DNA from: Strongyloides papillosus
Taxonomy: Eukaryota; Nematoda; Chromadorea; Rhabditida; Strongyloididae
DNA length: 64,000 nt
Assembly (NCBI GenBank): GCA_005656395.1
Contig: SRSI01000077.1
Span: 1,178,001 to 1,242,000 of the forward strand
Direction: 5' to 3'
The notes below the pieces were generated by a model. It saw nothing but the letters and a program-made list of their open reading frames with translations. It searched no databases and was not told where the DNA came from. Below, in pieces: positions 36,451-48,163 of this stretch. The translations under genes and the position numbers were made by a program. The first letter of the stretch is position 1. Each line of letters starts with the position of its first letter.

Positions 36451-39178
36451 ATGAAAAGTGATTCTTTAGGATTAACAAGAATTCTTAATGATACTCATAG
36501 AATATGCAATTATTGCGGTATTGAATATAAATTATCTACCAGTAGTTATACAATATTTAAACATTGTGCTAAACATGCACCTTTCCATTCAATTTTAATT
36601 CGTCACTTAGGGAACCATTCATTTCAAAATTATTTATCTATGGTGCCACCTGATTATGTAGATCCTCCACCGATTGATCCAGATTTCGAGAGTAAACTAG
36701 CAAAGAAAAATGGATTTGTTAATGGTGAAAAAAAGAAAGAACCATCTCCCGGAATATTAGATTCAAGAAGTTTATGTGATATTTTGAAATTTGGGGATGG
36801 AAAAACTGGTGAACAAAGTGTTACACCTACACTTACTAATTTGTCAAATTTATTTAACACATTAGATGAAGTTTCTAAAGTAAATATGTCAGAAGAGAAG
36901 AACGGAAGCCTGAAAGTAGGAGATTCTTCGAGTGATGAGAAAAGTAAAGAAGATAATGAGACAATTATTGATGATCCACTCCATGATCCAATGGTTGAAG
37001 AAATAATGAAAAATCCTGAACAACTTCCAAGTGGTTTTAGAAAAGTAAGTAAATTTTAATTTACAATGTCATTTAAATTTTTAGAGACTAAAAACAGATA
37101 ATTTAAAATTGACGAAATTAGTTTCTGTAAAACACAGAATTTGTCTGGCATGTAACAGAAGATTTATGAGTAGTTGTGGAGTAACTTCTTTGTATAAACA
37201 CTGTGCAAAACATCCGGAATTCAGAGAAATATTAAGGAAAAATTTAACACCATCAGCATTAGAAAATGCTATGAGAGGAGCTAAAGTATTACCAAATAAC
37301 ACAAGTATGGCAAATTACTCACGGAAAGATGTTTCATCAAAAGTTGATGAAAATTCAACAAATAATTCTTTTGGAAGTTTTAACGTCGACAACCTATTTA
37401 GTAGTTTTTTTAATTCATCCACAAATAGCACAAATCAAGGAAATGAAACAATAAAAAGTAATGATAATAGTTTTTTTGAACTTTTAAGAAACAATTTATC
37501 ATCAAATCAACAACTTGATGGTGATGTTGTTCCACCACCATGCAAAAGACCTAAATCAGTTGATGGAGATAGATCCACAGATAGTCCATTATTATTACAA
37601 GATGATACAGTGAAAGCTAAAACACCAGAAAATGAAGATTTATCGAGTCTTTGTATACAGTTTTCGGAAGATAAGAATTTCCCTATTGAACGTTATGATT
37701 CCCTAGAATTTCAAAATCTTCTTAAATATGGCAGAGATGCAAAAGATGTCCCACAGATTAATAGTGATTTAATTTATCAATTAAAAAGCAAAGAGTTTAT
37801 TGAGGAGATGTCAAATAAAATTAATTGGGATGGGAACTTTGGGAAAGTTTCACTTTCTGTTGATGAAATAGCTTTAAATCCACAAAAAACTATTGCATCA
37901 ATAATCGTTCATTATATGGATAGTGAATATAAAACTAATTCTGTTACTGTTGGATTTGTTGTAGTAAAAAATGATGGAAATAGAAAGTCAGTTGAATGTG
38001 TATTACAAGAAATTGAAAAAATACTTCAGAAATATAATATTAACAAAAGCAACATTGTTGCTGTTTTGTCAGATAAATCGTCAACTTCTAAAAAAGTTAT
38101 TGAAAATTGGGAGATTCCTGAAATTGTATGTTTAAGAAGAGAAATTGAAAGTATTATTGATTTGTATGATGAATCTTTTTCGATAACGTTAAGAACTTTA
38201 TTTGTTAAAGCTATTAGTTTATTTTCTATTTATAATTCTCTATATTCTACTTTCCCGGTAACAACAGATTTTTTCAAACTTCCAAAAGGAAAAGTTTTTA
38301 CATTTTCTTCACATTGGACTTATACATGTTATATATTTTTGGAATCAATGGATAAAATTAATGATATCAATGATTTTGCTTCTAAATATTGTCCTTTCTT
38401 GTTGTTGACATCAGATGAAATTTTATCTCTCCAGCTCCTTAATAATATCCTTAAAATATTTGCAAATTTCTGTACTAGATTTTTTGATGAAGGAAGAGGA
38501 CTTTATTATTACATACCAATAGTTCAAGATTTATATGATGATATTAATAAACTAAATTTGGATGATCCAACATCCTCTGTAAAAACTGATTTGACATATA
38601 AATCACCTAAATGCCTTTTAAAAGCTCCATCTTCTACATATTTATGGTTTGATGCTCCCGATGAGAAAATCAATACAGGCATTAGTAAAAAAAATTGTAT
38701 AACAATAGTTAAAGAATTTCATGAAGTAATTAAAGAGAAATTAGTCGGATTAAAAAATAAAGTCTATGGAGACAAACTTCTATTAAAAGCTTTATATCTT
38801 AACTCAGTTGAAGTTTTTCGAATTAAATATGGTAAAGAAGAATTTTGGGATGAACTTGGAAATTCATTAGACCCGGAAACTGAATCAGTACCTGAAAATC
38901 AAGGTCGAGTATCATTTGGTCAGTCTACCAAAACAAAGGGACAAAAATATAATATATTCGTAACAGAAAATGAATCTTATACTGTGGAGGAATTTTGGAA
39001 ACTTCATAAATCGTCGTTTAAAAAACTTCATGAATATGTGAAGACAATATTTTGTATTCCAGCATATGGATTATCTCTTGAGAAGTACAATGATATTTTA
39101 TCTGATAGTAATGATAATTGTGTAGATGAAAATTATAGTACCATACTAGCTTACAAAATTTCACGCATCTCTAATTAA
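36451..39178 (+). CDS. Domesticated hAT transposase with two BED-type zinc fingers
   Basis: Two exons, 36451-37044 and 37085-39178 (40-base intron, phase 0), giving 895 residues. Two fingers share exact spacing: Cys19, Cys22, His38, His42 (HRICNYC ... FKHCAKH) and Cys218, Cys221, His237, His241 (HRICLAC ... YKHCAKH), C-x2-C-x15-H-x3-H, BED-like. The segment around residues 440-540 (VSLSVDEIALNPQKTIASII, VHYMDSEYKTNSV, NINKSNIVAVLSDKSS) follows the RNase H-like fold of hAT transposases, whose catalytic Asp sits in the first strand. The C-terminus (TVEEFWKLHKSSFKKLHEYV, IFCIPAYGLSLEKYND) matches the hAT dimerisation region. No terminal inverted repeats are apparent and the gene is intact and spliced, so host exaptation as a DNA-binding regulator is inferred. 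The long middle is Asn/Ser-rich. Confidence 0.72.
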
Positions 39179-39261
39179 TTATTAATCACTTTGTTTTGCT
39201 ACTTTTAGCAATGTATAGTTTTTTGTGCGTGGTGTATTTATTTGACAATATTTTTTAGTAA

Positions 39262-39267
39262 AATAAA
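39262..39267 (+). terminator. Poly(A) signal of the hAT-derived gene
   Basis: AATAAA 84 bases after the stop, in the 347-base convergent spacer (39179-39525) that otherwise shows nothing. Confidence 0.45.
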
Positions 39268-39525
39268 ATTTAACAAGCAAATTGAAGTTGTCTTGATTTT
39301 ATTGTTTTAAATATAAGAAAAAATTACATTGTTTTTAGAAATCTAAGTTAATAATTAGTTAGGTTTTTAAATGTTAAATGAGATCCATATTATTCATATT
39401 TCAATACGTCATAACAATTACATGTTTTGGGGAGATAGTGTCAATAAAATAATATCTTAAAAATGGAATAATAAAAAATAACAAAGAAAGTTATTTTAAA
39501 TTTGTGTTTTCTAATTTGGTATTGC

Positions 39526-41598
39526 TTATAGATTGTCAAAATCAATGTCGTCATAATCTGAGATTGTGATATAATCTAAGCTGCAAAACCGAAAGACTTT
39601 TGATCTTTCCTCCACGGTAATATAATTATTAATGGCCAAATTATTACCATGAGTTAGGAAACATTGATGAAGATAATACCTATCATCTCTTTCAAAAATA
39701 TAATTTAAATAAAATTGTATTAATGCTTTACACATATTTTCATGAGGAAGTATTGGTGTACCAATATTGTTTTCATAAACAAATTTATCCCATAATAGAC
39801 AGTATATTTTTTCTATTGGACTACATTTACTTTGAATTATACTACGTTCCAATCTAACTGAATGAAATTCTTCACTTGGCAGTTCTATATAATAATTTCC
39901 TTCTAACATATTTTTATCAGTGTAATAATTTGGTGTTGCAAATGGATAATCAACGCAAGAATTTGCCACTACTATTTCATCCCAATCATAATCAGGGAAG
40001 GGTGATTGGTGATTTCTGGTAGCAAAATCGGGAGCAATTCTGGGAAAAGGTAATGCTAGTAATGCATCATCAGATGGTTCATGTTCTGATGATTCTTTAA
40101 TAAAATTAGTATAGTCATATTTCAACTTGGAATAATAATATTTTTTTAGTACATATTGTCTCATTCGTTTTCCTCCAATAAAAATAATTGTACTAATAGG
40201 CGTAATTTTTTTTGGAATTTTCTTAAATCTCCTATTGTTATTAATTCTTTTTCTATAATAATAGTTATTTTTTGCATCGATATAATTGAGGTTTCGATCT
40301 TGTGGAAAACCTTTGAAAGACACATTAATGATTATCTGAAAATTAGTAATAATAGCATCGAAATTAAACGGTAAATAATGGGTATTTAGATGAATAACTA
40401 AATTATTGATATTGTCAAAGTTTGAATTACAAGCAATACACTTCATTGTTCTAAAGACTCTTTCGGCTGTAGTATTTGATTTCCATTCAAGGCGATATTC
40501 AACTTGTGTAGTCGTATGGATGTTTCCTTGTATTTCATATGTTCCAATTAATTTTTTTTGATCTTCTATTGTTTTTTCTAATAATTTATCAACTTCTTCA
40601 ACTTCAAACTCTAACATTAAATAAGGCAGTGTCTCTCTAATAGCTGTTTTTTTAATTTTTTTAATTAAAGTAAATAAATCTTTAGCTGATAAGTGGGTGA
40701 TTGGTGAAATATTAAAGTCGATTTGTTGCAGGTGTGATGGTGATAATAATTGTATGCCTTTACCACATAATTTATTATGATATTCATAATCACCATTATC
40801 ATTTAAATAATATTCTCCTATTTGTATAATACCAATATAATCTCTGGAATCAATTTCTAAATCCATTGATTCAGGTGTTGGTGGTGGTGATTGAGAAACT
40901 TTAGCACTTTCATTATATTTTCTTTTTCTGGAATTTTTCATTTTTTCTTCAAAGCTAATCTCTATAGTTTCATTTTTAGGTGATGGTATGTAAAGTGATG
41001 TTCTACCATTTCTTCCACTGTTATGATAAGTAATTTGTGTAGATCTTCCTGAAATGATGAAGAAACACTTTGTAAAGTTTTCCTTTTTAATAGGAATTTG
41101 ATAGTGTGTATATCCATTAAAGGAACCTTCACCATTCATGATAACAGTTAATTTTGCTAAACTTTCAAATTGTATAGTTGTAAAATTATCATCAGTCCAT
41201 GCTATATATGCATCACATAACATTTTTTCATTTTTCTTAAAATCCCTACTTTTTCCAAATGGAATTGCTATATTAAACATTATTTCTGTAAAAGTATCAT
41301 CATGACATCTTCCTTCAGCTTTTTGTAGAAATATTTTTGTTCTATTATACTTTCTGTATTCTTTTAAAATTCCTTTTGCTGCTAAATCGCAAAGAAACTT
41401 TCGATATGGTAAGTTTCTAAAGCCAAATGACAAGTGAGTTCGAGGAATAAATGGTAAATTGGAACGTAATGAATTTGTTATAATTTTTTCCCAATAAATA
41501 TCTTGTATTTTTTGGAAACCGTATTCTTTTTTTATATTTATACCCATTTTAGAAATCTCAGATTCCTTGGCCAAATTTCGATTTTTTCCTTCGCCCAT
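39526..41598 (-). CDS. SUZ12-like Polycomb PRC2 subunit (C2H2 finger plus VEFS box)
   Basis: Single exon, 690 residues. The N-terminus has FIPRTHLSFGFRNLPYRKFL, like the SUZ12 block around LHRTLTYMSHRNSRTN. One finger has Cys387, Cys390, His403 and His407 (KCIACNSNF...VIHLNTHY) followed by LPFNFDAII...INVSFKGFP, the order seen in SUZ12 after its finger. KKITPISTIIFIGGKRMR corresponds to the TPITHILVCRPKR strand. The C-terminal region 585-665 (SPIEKIYCLLWDKFVYENNI, ALIQFYLNYIF, LHQCFLTHGNNLAINNYIT) matches the VEFS box, which binds the EZH2 methyltransferase. SUZ12 is needed for H3K27 methylation by PRC2 in chromatin. Pairwise similarity is low, so this rests on collinearity of four blocks. 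An intronless 2-kb gene is unusual here. A pronuclear retrocopy or simple intron loss are both possible. Confidence 0.7.
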   Translation of the reverse strand: MGEGKNRNLAKESEISKMGINIKKEYGFQKIQDIYWEKIITNSLRSNLPFIPRTHLSFGFRNLPYRKFLCDLAAKGILKEYRKYNRTKIFLQKAEGRCHDDTFTEIMFNIAIPFGKSRDFKKNEKMLCDAYIAWTDDNFTTIQFESLAKLTVIMNGEGSFNGYTHYQIPIKKENFTKCFFIISGRSTQITYHNSGRNGRTSLYIPSPKNETIEISFEEKMKNSRKRKYNESAKVSQSPPPTPESMDLEIDSRDYIGIIQIGEYYLNDNGDYEYHNKLCGKGIQLLSPSHLQQIDFNISPITHLSAKDLFTLIKKIKKTAIRETLPYLMLEFEVEEVDKLLEKTIEDQKKLIGTYEIQGNIHTTTQVEYRLEWKSNTTAERVFRTMKCIACNSNFDNINNLVIHLNTHYLPFNFDAIITNFQIIINVSFKGFPQDRNLNYIDAKNNYYYRKRINNNRRFKKIPKKITPISTIIFIGGKRMRQYVLKKYYYSKLKYDYTNFIKESSEHEPSDDALLALPFPRIAPDFATRNHQSPFPDYDWDEIVVANSCVDYPFATPNYYTDKNMLEGNYYIELPSEEFHSVRLERSIIQSKCSPIEKIYCLLWDKFVYENNIGTPILPHENMCKALIQFYLNYIFERDDRYYLHQCFLTHGNNLAINNYITVEERSKVFRFCSLDYITISDYDDIDFDNL

Positions 41599-44500
41599 TT
41601 ATTTTTTTTATTCCTATAAATAAAAATACTTTTACATAAATATTTCTAAGCAATGTATTTGGTAATTTTAAAGATGAAAGAAAGAGAGACAAAAAATTAC
41701 AATTCAAAAATATAATTATTTGGAGCATGAAAGCACATAGAAATGATAAAATAAAATTTTATTTAATATAAAAGAAAATATATTGAAAATTGTCCTGGTT
41801 GCAGCTGTCAGGAGCAATAATAAATAATATATATAAATATAATATATACAGTTGTTAATAAATTATATATATAAGGCATTTATTTTTAACTTTTGAAAAA
41901 TATTTTTAAAGGAAGCACTTTAAAATATCAAAAAAAAGATAATAAGTTAATTTTGTACAAGAAAAGAAAATTATTTAATAATTGATATGAACTTTATTAA
42001 ATATTATAGTGATAATATTGATAGATAATATAGCTAAAAAAGATTGGTAGAAATATACACTAGGCCATTGATCTAATATGTTAATATTTTTATAGTACAT
42101 CAAAAATATATATGCATACAAATATACATATAACAAATGAATATAGAGGGTAAAAAATAGAAAAATCTCTGTTAACTTAAGAATATTGGAAGAGAAGAGA
42201 GGAAAAATCAAAAATATTAATCAAAAATGATATTATTTGTAGACGCTTAATACTCAAAGAATAATCTATTGAGAATCAATAGGTACTATAGGACGTAGTT
42301 TAACTGCGTGTATAGACAATTTTTTAATATATAGAGAATATACTGCACAAAATATTTTATAAATATTCAACTTATTAGTATAATAAATACCATTCACCTC
42401 TAGAGGAAGGTTAATTAAATTAACTTCTAAACATAATTTTTTTTCCAAATACATTTTATAGTACTGGCCTGTGCCAAGACTTTCCATATTACATTTGTAT
42501 AAATGGAGGATAAAAAAACTTTTTGCGTGTACTATGGAGCAACGCGTATCTAACAACATTCATATATATACATTTTATAGGTCATCTACATAGAATGGCA
42601 TTTTTAATGTGCCATACCTTGAAGACAATTTTATGATATTAATAAAATTTTCATATATATGATTTAAAAATGACAATAAAAATGAAAGAATTTCCTATCG
42701 ATTAAGCTGAAAAAAAATGTAAAATGGTGACCTTTAAACTCTCTCTAAATAAAGAATGCTACACTAAAATATACGGTAATCTAGTGTGTTATAATAATTT
42801 TATATTAATTAATACTTTTATAATAACTAAAAAGTGATAAAGAATTGGAAAAATAGAAAGTATTATATATAAATATTGCAACAGTCATTTGTTTAACTGA
42901 TTTTTCATCTTCTCAAATACAGTAAATCTCTCTATACTAATTACTTTTTATTGAACAATTTACATTACTATTGTATACAACAGCCACCTATTGGCATATA
43001 TTTTAGATCAGTAAATATGCATATTAAATACCCATTAATAGAATTTATAATTTTTCTCTAATTTCTAAATACAAAGAGATGATGTAGAAGACGGGCAGGA
43101 GAACAAAAATCAAATATATTAAATATAAATAATTCCAAATTTAATGCCTTTCTTTTAATAATAAAAAATATATATTTTAAATTTCTTAATTGTTCAAAAA
43201 TTCTTTGTAAAAAAAAGTTATACAAAAATTTGAAATGACAACTTATTAAGAAATTTAATTTTTGAAAAGGAGGAAAGAATAAATTAAAAAAGCATCATTT
43301 TTAGATGGCATTATATTTTTCTAGTCTTTTGTAAATAGTCTTTCCAATATTTACGTACTGCTACAGATTTATCAAATTACTATTAATATAGTTTTTATTT
43401 TAGTTAAATAATAAAAATTAAATATGTACCTAATTTATTATTATGTTATTTTTTTTATAAACATAATTACATAATTTCCAATAATGATAAAAAATTTTGA
43501 TTTTACTAATTACTGTGAATCTCTTTTCATGCAGATGTTTAATTTTTCTTATTTTATTGAGAAAAAAAATTAATTAAATATTTCTAAAAAGTATTTTATA
43601 AATATACCTTATTATCTTTAAAAATGCTTACGTAAAAGAAAATAAATTTGAAGATAATACTAAAGATCATTTTTTTCCCAATATTTAGATAATGTTTTTT
43701 TTATACATTCTAGTGATTCATAAAAATGAAATTCATAATATTTGATAATATTAAAATTGTCAACATTTGAGATTTGTTCTTAATAAAAGTATCATGCCAA
43801 CTTGTAATTATTTATTATTTTTAAACATCAAATATATGTTTATGCTCTTTTTTTACTTTAATTCACAAAGGTTAAATATTTATGAATAATTTTTATTTTA
43901 TTTTACAAAATATTTTCTTTTTTCATTAATTAGTAACGATTAAGCTATTTTATTTTATTTATCTTATATCATGATACAACACCCTTATTATAAAAATTGA
44001 CAATAAACAAAAGCGTGGGCATTTATTTACTATATGTGTATACATATTAAATGTTTAAATGAAATTTAAGATAAACTGGAAAAAAAACATTTTATTGTAA
44101 AAAGGCATTTTCACGTTTGGTGAAATTAATGTTATTAACATAAAATGCATGAAACATTATCAGTTTATGATTCTATTTCTAATTATTATTTAATTTCAAA
44201 GACTACTTTTAACGAAATGGTAATATATTCTTAAGAGTATTTATATATATTTCTTTGAAATATTACAATAGGACTATTATATTTAATAATAATAATTCCA
44301 TTTATGCTTTTATTTATTTATTATAAGATAACATTGATATACTTACAAGTTATTGAAGTTAAATGAACAACAAAATACTATTAAGTATTTATAATTATTC
44401 AAATTTCAACTTATCAAAAGAACCAGAATTTTACATTCAATTTGTTTTTTTCTTATAATTTTGAATCTATATTAAGGATCTACAAGTAATTAAATTATAA

Positions 44501-47068
44501 CTTTATTTTCACACTACTTTCACATTTACTGTTTATTTAAATGAGATTTTTTTCTACCATTTTATAAAATCATAATTTTGAACAATATTACGTAATGTTT
44601 TAATGTATAATAATTTTATAAATCTTAAAACGTTTATTTACCAACATATGTTTTTGATTTCCACTTATATTTTAACATACATTAAACTAAACTTTCTTTC
44701 TACAATTCAGCATTAATAAAATATATTCTTAGTAAAAACAAAGAAGCTTTATATGATATAAATCATTTTTCATTATTCTTACCAAGTATGTTAATTAATC
44801 TTTTCGACAACAATAAATAAAGGATTCTTTTGGTTATTCATAAAAGTTTTATTGTTTTTACCTACATATTATTTTAATAAATTTTACTTCCAGCTATCTA
44901 TCCAAATTGTTGAAATATAACAATTTTACCAAATATTTCTTACTTAAAAGTTTAAAGAATCCCATAATAATACTTTTTATATAAAGCGATAATATTTTTT
45001 AATTAAATTTAACATTACATTTTTAATTTCTATTGCCACTTAAAATAATATTTATGAATTAAATATCATATTATTATTATAAAGTTTATAATAATTTATG
45101 TACAGTATTTTAATAACACGTGAAATAAGTAAAAATTATTTCATCTAATATGATAATTTACAATAAATAATACTCTACAATATTATAAATAGATAATATA
45201 CATAAACTTTCCGTAACACACTTTAATAAGTCGTTCTCTCATCTAGATAAAAGATATACTAAAAAATCCTGCCGCTAATTTAGACATGATTTCCGCTTTA
45301 TCAAAATTCTTTTAAACTTTTAATGACTGATGATATCTAATATTTTTACGACTAAATTGATAGCTTTTAAAGCAGACTTATTATAATAATGTTTTGTATT
45401 GCTATTAGCTATATATTTTAAAAATCAACAAATAGTTTAGTTCTTCTTTTTATTTTGTTGTTAAAGAATCTCATGACCTTCTATTTATACATTCGATCTA
45501 CAATATTTAAACTAAAATAATGTAATAAAAGTATTGTTTACATATTTTAGAAATAATTTTTCTTCTTCCTATCACTTATAATTGATTGTTATACCTTAAT
45601 TGCCTTATTAAATGATCTTTATTTTCTAAAGTTTCTATTTTATTATTTAAAGTAAAAAAATAAAAGTAATTGATTTAATACATATACAGAAAACCCCTGT
45701 CTTAAACATTACATATATATATATTTTTTTTCTAAAAAAGAAATTTACAATCTTATATTTACATAACGTTATTCATTCTCCTCTTTCCTTTAGATAACCT
45801 ACACTTCTACAAAATGCTATTGACATTCTCTTTTTAAAATAAAAAATTACAAAAATTTATTTTTTGAATTAATGTTTGTATAAAAATATATTAATGTTTA
45901 AAATTATTTTTATAGTTAATAAATAGCTAACAAATATTTTTCATTATATGTTTTATTATTCCAAAATTGATCAATCGAACAAAATTCTTTAATGTATGTA
46001 TTTATATTAACTATATCTTTATATAACTTTGCATTCATTATATACAGTAATTAACAAATATATGAAGTGTTAGCCAATTGATGATTTAAACAGAAGGTTA
46101 GTACAATATATACATTGAGTGATGAAGTAACTCTCTCTCCTGTATATATCTATCTATTCATTCATCAACACAAACAACCAGCAACTGTCCTTTCACAATT
46201 TATTAATGTTCATTCGTCAATTCTTCCATTATATGCCATAAATATATAATTATTATGCCTATTTTAATAAACTATCATTATAACAAATTTTATTTTACAT
46301 ACTATTATATTTACCTTTATTATGTATTCAATTTTACCTCTTCCTGCACCAAATTTAAACTTTCAAATATTTATTTTTTTTCGACAATATGACTATCTAT
46401 ATAACACAACTAATTCTTTACAATTTTAATATAATAAATGACTCATCATTTTCTCTTAAAAATGTAAATTCTTTCATTTATCCCTACACTATCCAAATAA
46501 TTGTTTTGTTTTTTCTCTTTATTCTATAAATAATAATGTTATATATATAAAATAAATATTTTAATTTAAAATTTTACATTATTATGAAACACCTATCAAA
46601 TGTTAACATATAGTATTAATTTCCTATACTAATTATTCAAACTTCTATTTCTTATACTCTAATGTCATTATACACATAATTAGGAAATAAATATATATAT
46701 TATTATACATCTTCCTCTTTCTCTTAAATTATCGTTTACTTTTTTTTTACAACTTATTTCAACTAAACTTTTCATTTGTTATATAAAATTAATAAACGTA
46801 ACTTTTTTAATAAAATTTATCTTATATTTTTAATTTTATTAATTTTTTTAAGAAATACTTAATAAGGAAATTTCTTTATTTTTTAATAATTAATATTTCT
46901 GCTAAAAAATATATATTATTCTAAAGAGTAAGCATTATTAAAACTAAAGATTACTTAAGAGACAGACATTTCTGTATTACTTCTATTTCATCAAAACGAA
47001 AGGTATATTTTATAACTTTATTAATTCCCCCAACGAAAAATATTAAATTGGATTGAAGCAATTTTATT
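41599..47068. other. 5.5-kb gene desert
   Basis: AT-rich. Frames such as 42266-42559 and 41975-42211 (minus) have no family match, no splice partners and low-complexity content, so I do not call them. From about 43.4 to 46.9 kb the plus strand carries many T-runs and TTTCTTC-type pyrimidine stretches. No RNA gene, transposon end or tandem array was recognised. Confidence 0.45.
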
Positions 47069-47698
47069 ATGAGTTATCATTTTATGATGGGGCATTCTAG
47101 AAATTTATCACAGGGGCAACATGTAGGTTTTTTTTATTAAAATAATATTTTTTTATACATTTTCTAGTTAATTGGTACGGAACACCATGATGGTGATGAG
47201 GAAATTTTAACTGGAAGAATAAATAATACTAATCTACATACAGAATCTTCAAGAGTATATCGACCTGACAATATCCCATCTTCTGATCATTTAAATAATT
47301 ACACAACTCTCTCAGATTGCGGATCTTATTATCAACCAACTAATGGAGTTTCACCTAAGAAAGCTCAAATATTCTGTTGTTGTTGTAGTGATCCTTACTT
47401 AAAGACTAATATCAAGGTTGTTATTCTTTCTATTCTCTTAACAATTGTCGGGTTAATAATTGCTATTTTTGGGTTTATAGCTATATTTTGCTTATCACAT
47501 ATAGGTAAGTTACTTTTTTTATATTAATTATATTTAATAATTATAGATCTTCAAGCATGGTTATTTGTTATTGTTGGGATTTTATTTTTTATTCCAGGTT
47601 GTTATCATTGTGTTTACATCCTTTGTGTATTATCAGGTCGACCTGGATATAAATTTGAAAATTTACCAACTTTTAAGAGGCCTTTGCCAATAGTATGA
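47069..47698 (+). CDS. TMEM134/TMEM230-family two-pass membrane protein
   Basis: Three exons: 47069-47122, 47168-47504 and 47547-47698 (introns 45 and 42 bases), giving 180 residues. The start is the first of three in-frame ATGs. The N-terminal half is hydrophilic, then a Cys cluster (IFCCCCSDPY) and basic KTNIK lead into two membrane spans: VVILSILLTIVGLIIAIFGFIAIF and WLFVIVGILFFIPGCYHCVYI. The motif FIPGCYHCVYILCVLSGRPGYKFENLP is the diagnostic end of the TMEM134/TMEM230 (DUF872) family, where it reads PGxYHxxxxYxxxKGxxGxxFxxLP. TMEM230 is a vesicle-trafficking protein of secretory and recycling organelles; TMEM134 is less known. The first family member it resembles more closely is TMEM134. 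It converges with the astacin gene. Confidence 0.83.
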
Positions 47699-48102
47699 GA
47701 AAACTAGTTGAAATTTTAATGTTTTTTAACAAAAAAATATGCAGTTAGAAATCAATTTATGCCGGATTAAGAAAACTAAGTGTAAATATATTTTTGTTTT
47801 CAGTAATCAAACATTTCAACGAATTTACATACTTTTTATTTTCTGACTTAATATCTGCAATTAATTACACAAGATGGGATTCAAGTATCTTGCCTTCATT
47901 TTCTAAAAATTATTTATCATGAAAATTTTCCGAATTATTTTTCACTTAAGAAGAACATTTGTAATTTATTAGTAGAATCTGTAAATTTTTTTTCAATATA
48001 AATTAATAATAAGCTAGTATTATTTGTAAAGTTTCTTCTTTGTATATAATGTAAATTAAGTGTCATTAAAATGTATTATTATAACTTTTTGTTTACATAA
48101 TC

Positions 48103-48108
48103 AATAAA
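48103..48108 (+). terminator. Possible distal poly(A) signal of the TMEM134-like gene
   Basis: AATAAA in TCAATAAAATAAATAAAATG, 405 bases after the stop and only 56 bases before the stop of the convergent astacin gene. If used, the TMEM134-like 3' UTR fills the whole 465-base spacer. Confidence 0.4.
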
Positions 48109-48163
48109 ATAAATAAAATGTTAAAAATTTCATAAAATGTTTCTTTCTAAAATCAAAAATATC

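Noticed and set aside
41975..42211. 78-codon hydrophobic minus-strand frame
   Set aside because: Phe/Ile/Tyr-rich as expected of random AT-rich DNA; no conserved motif.
42266..42559. 97-codon minus-strand frame
   Set aside because: Starts with a real ATG but has no family resemblance, no splice partners, and lies in AT-rich desert; likely chance.
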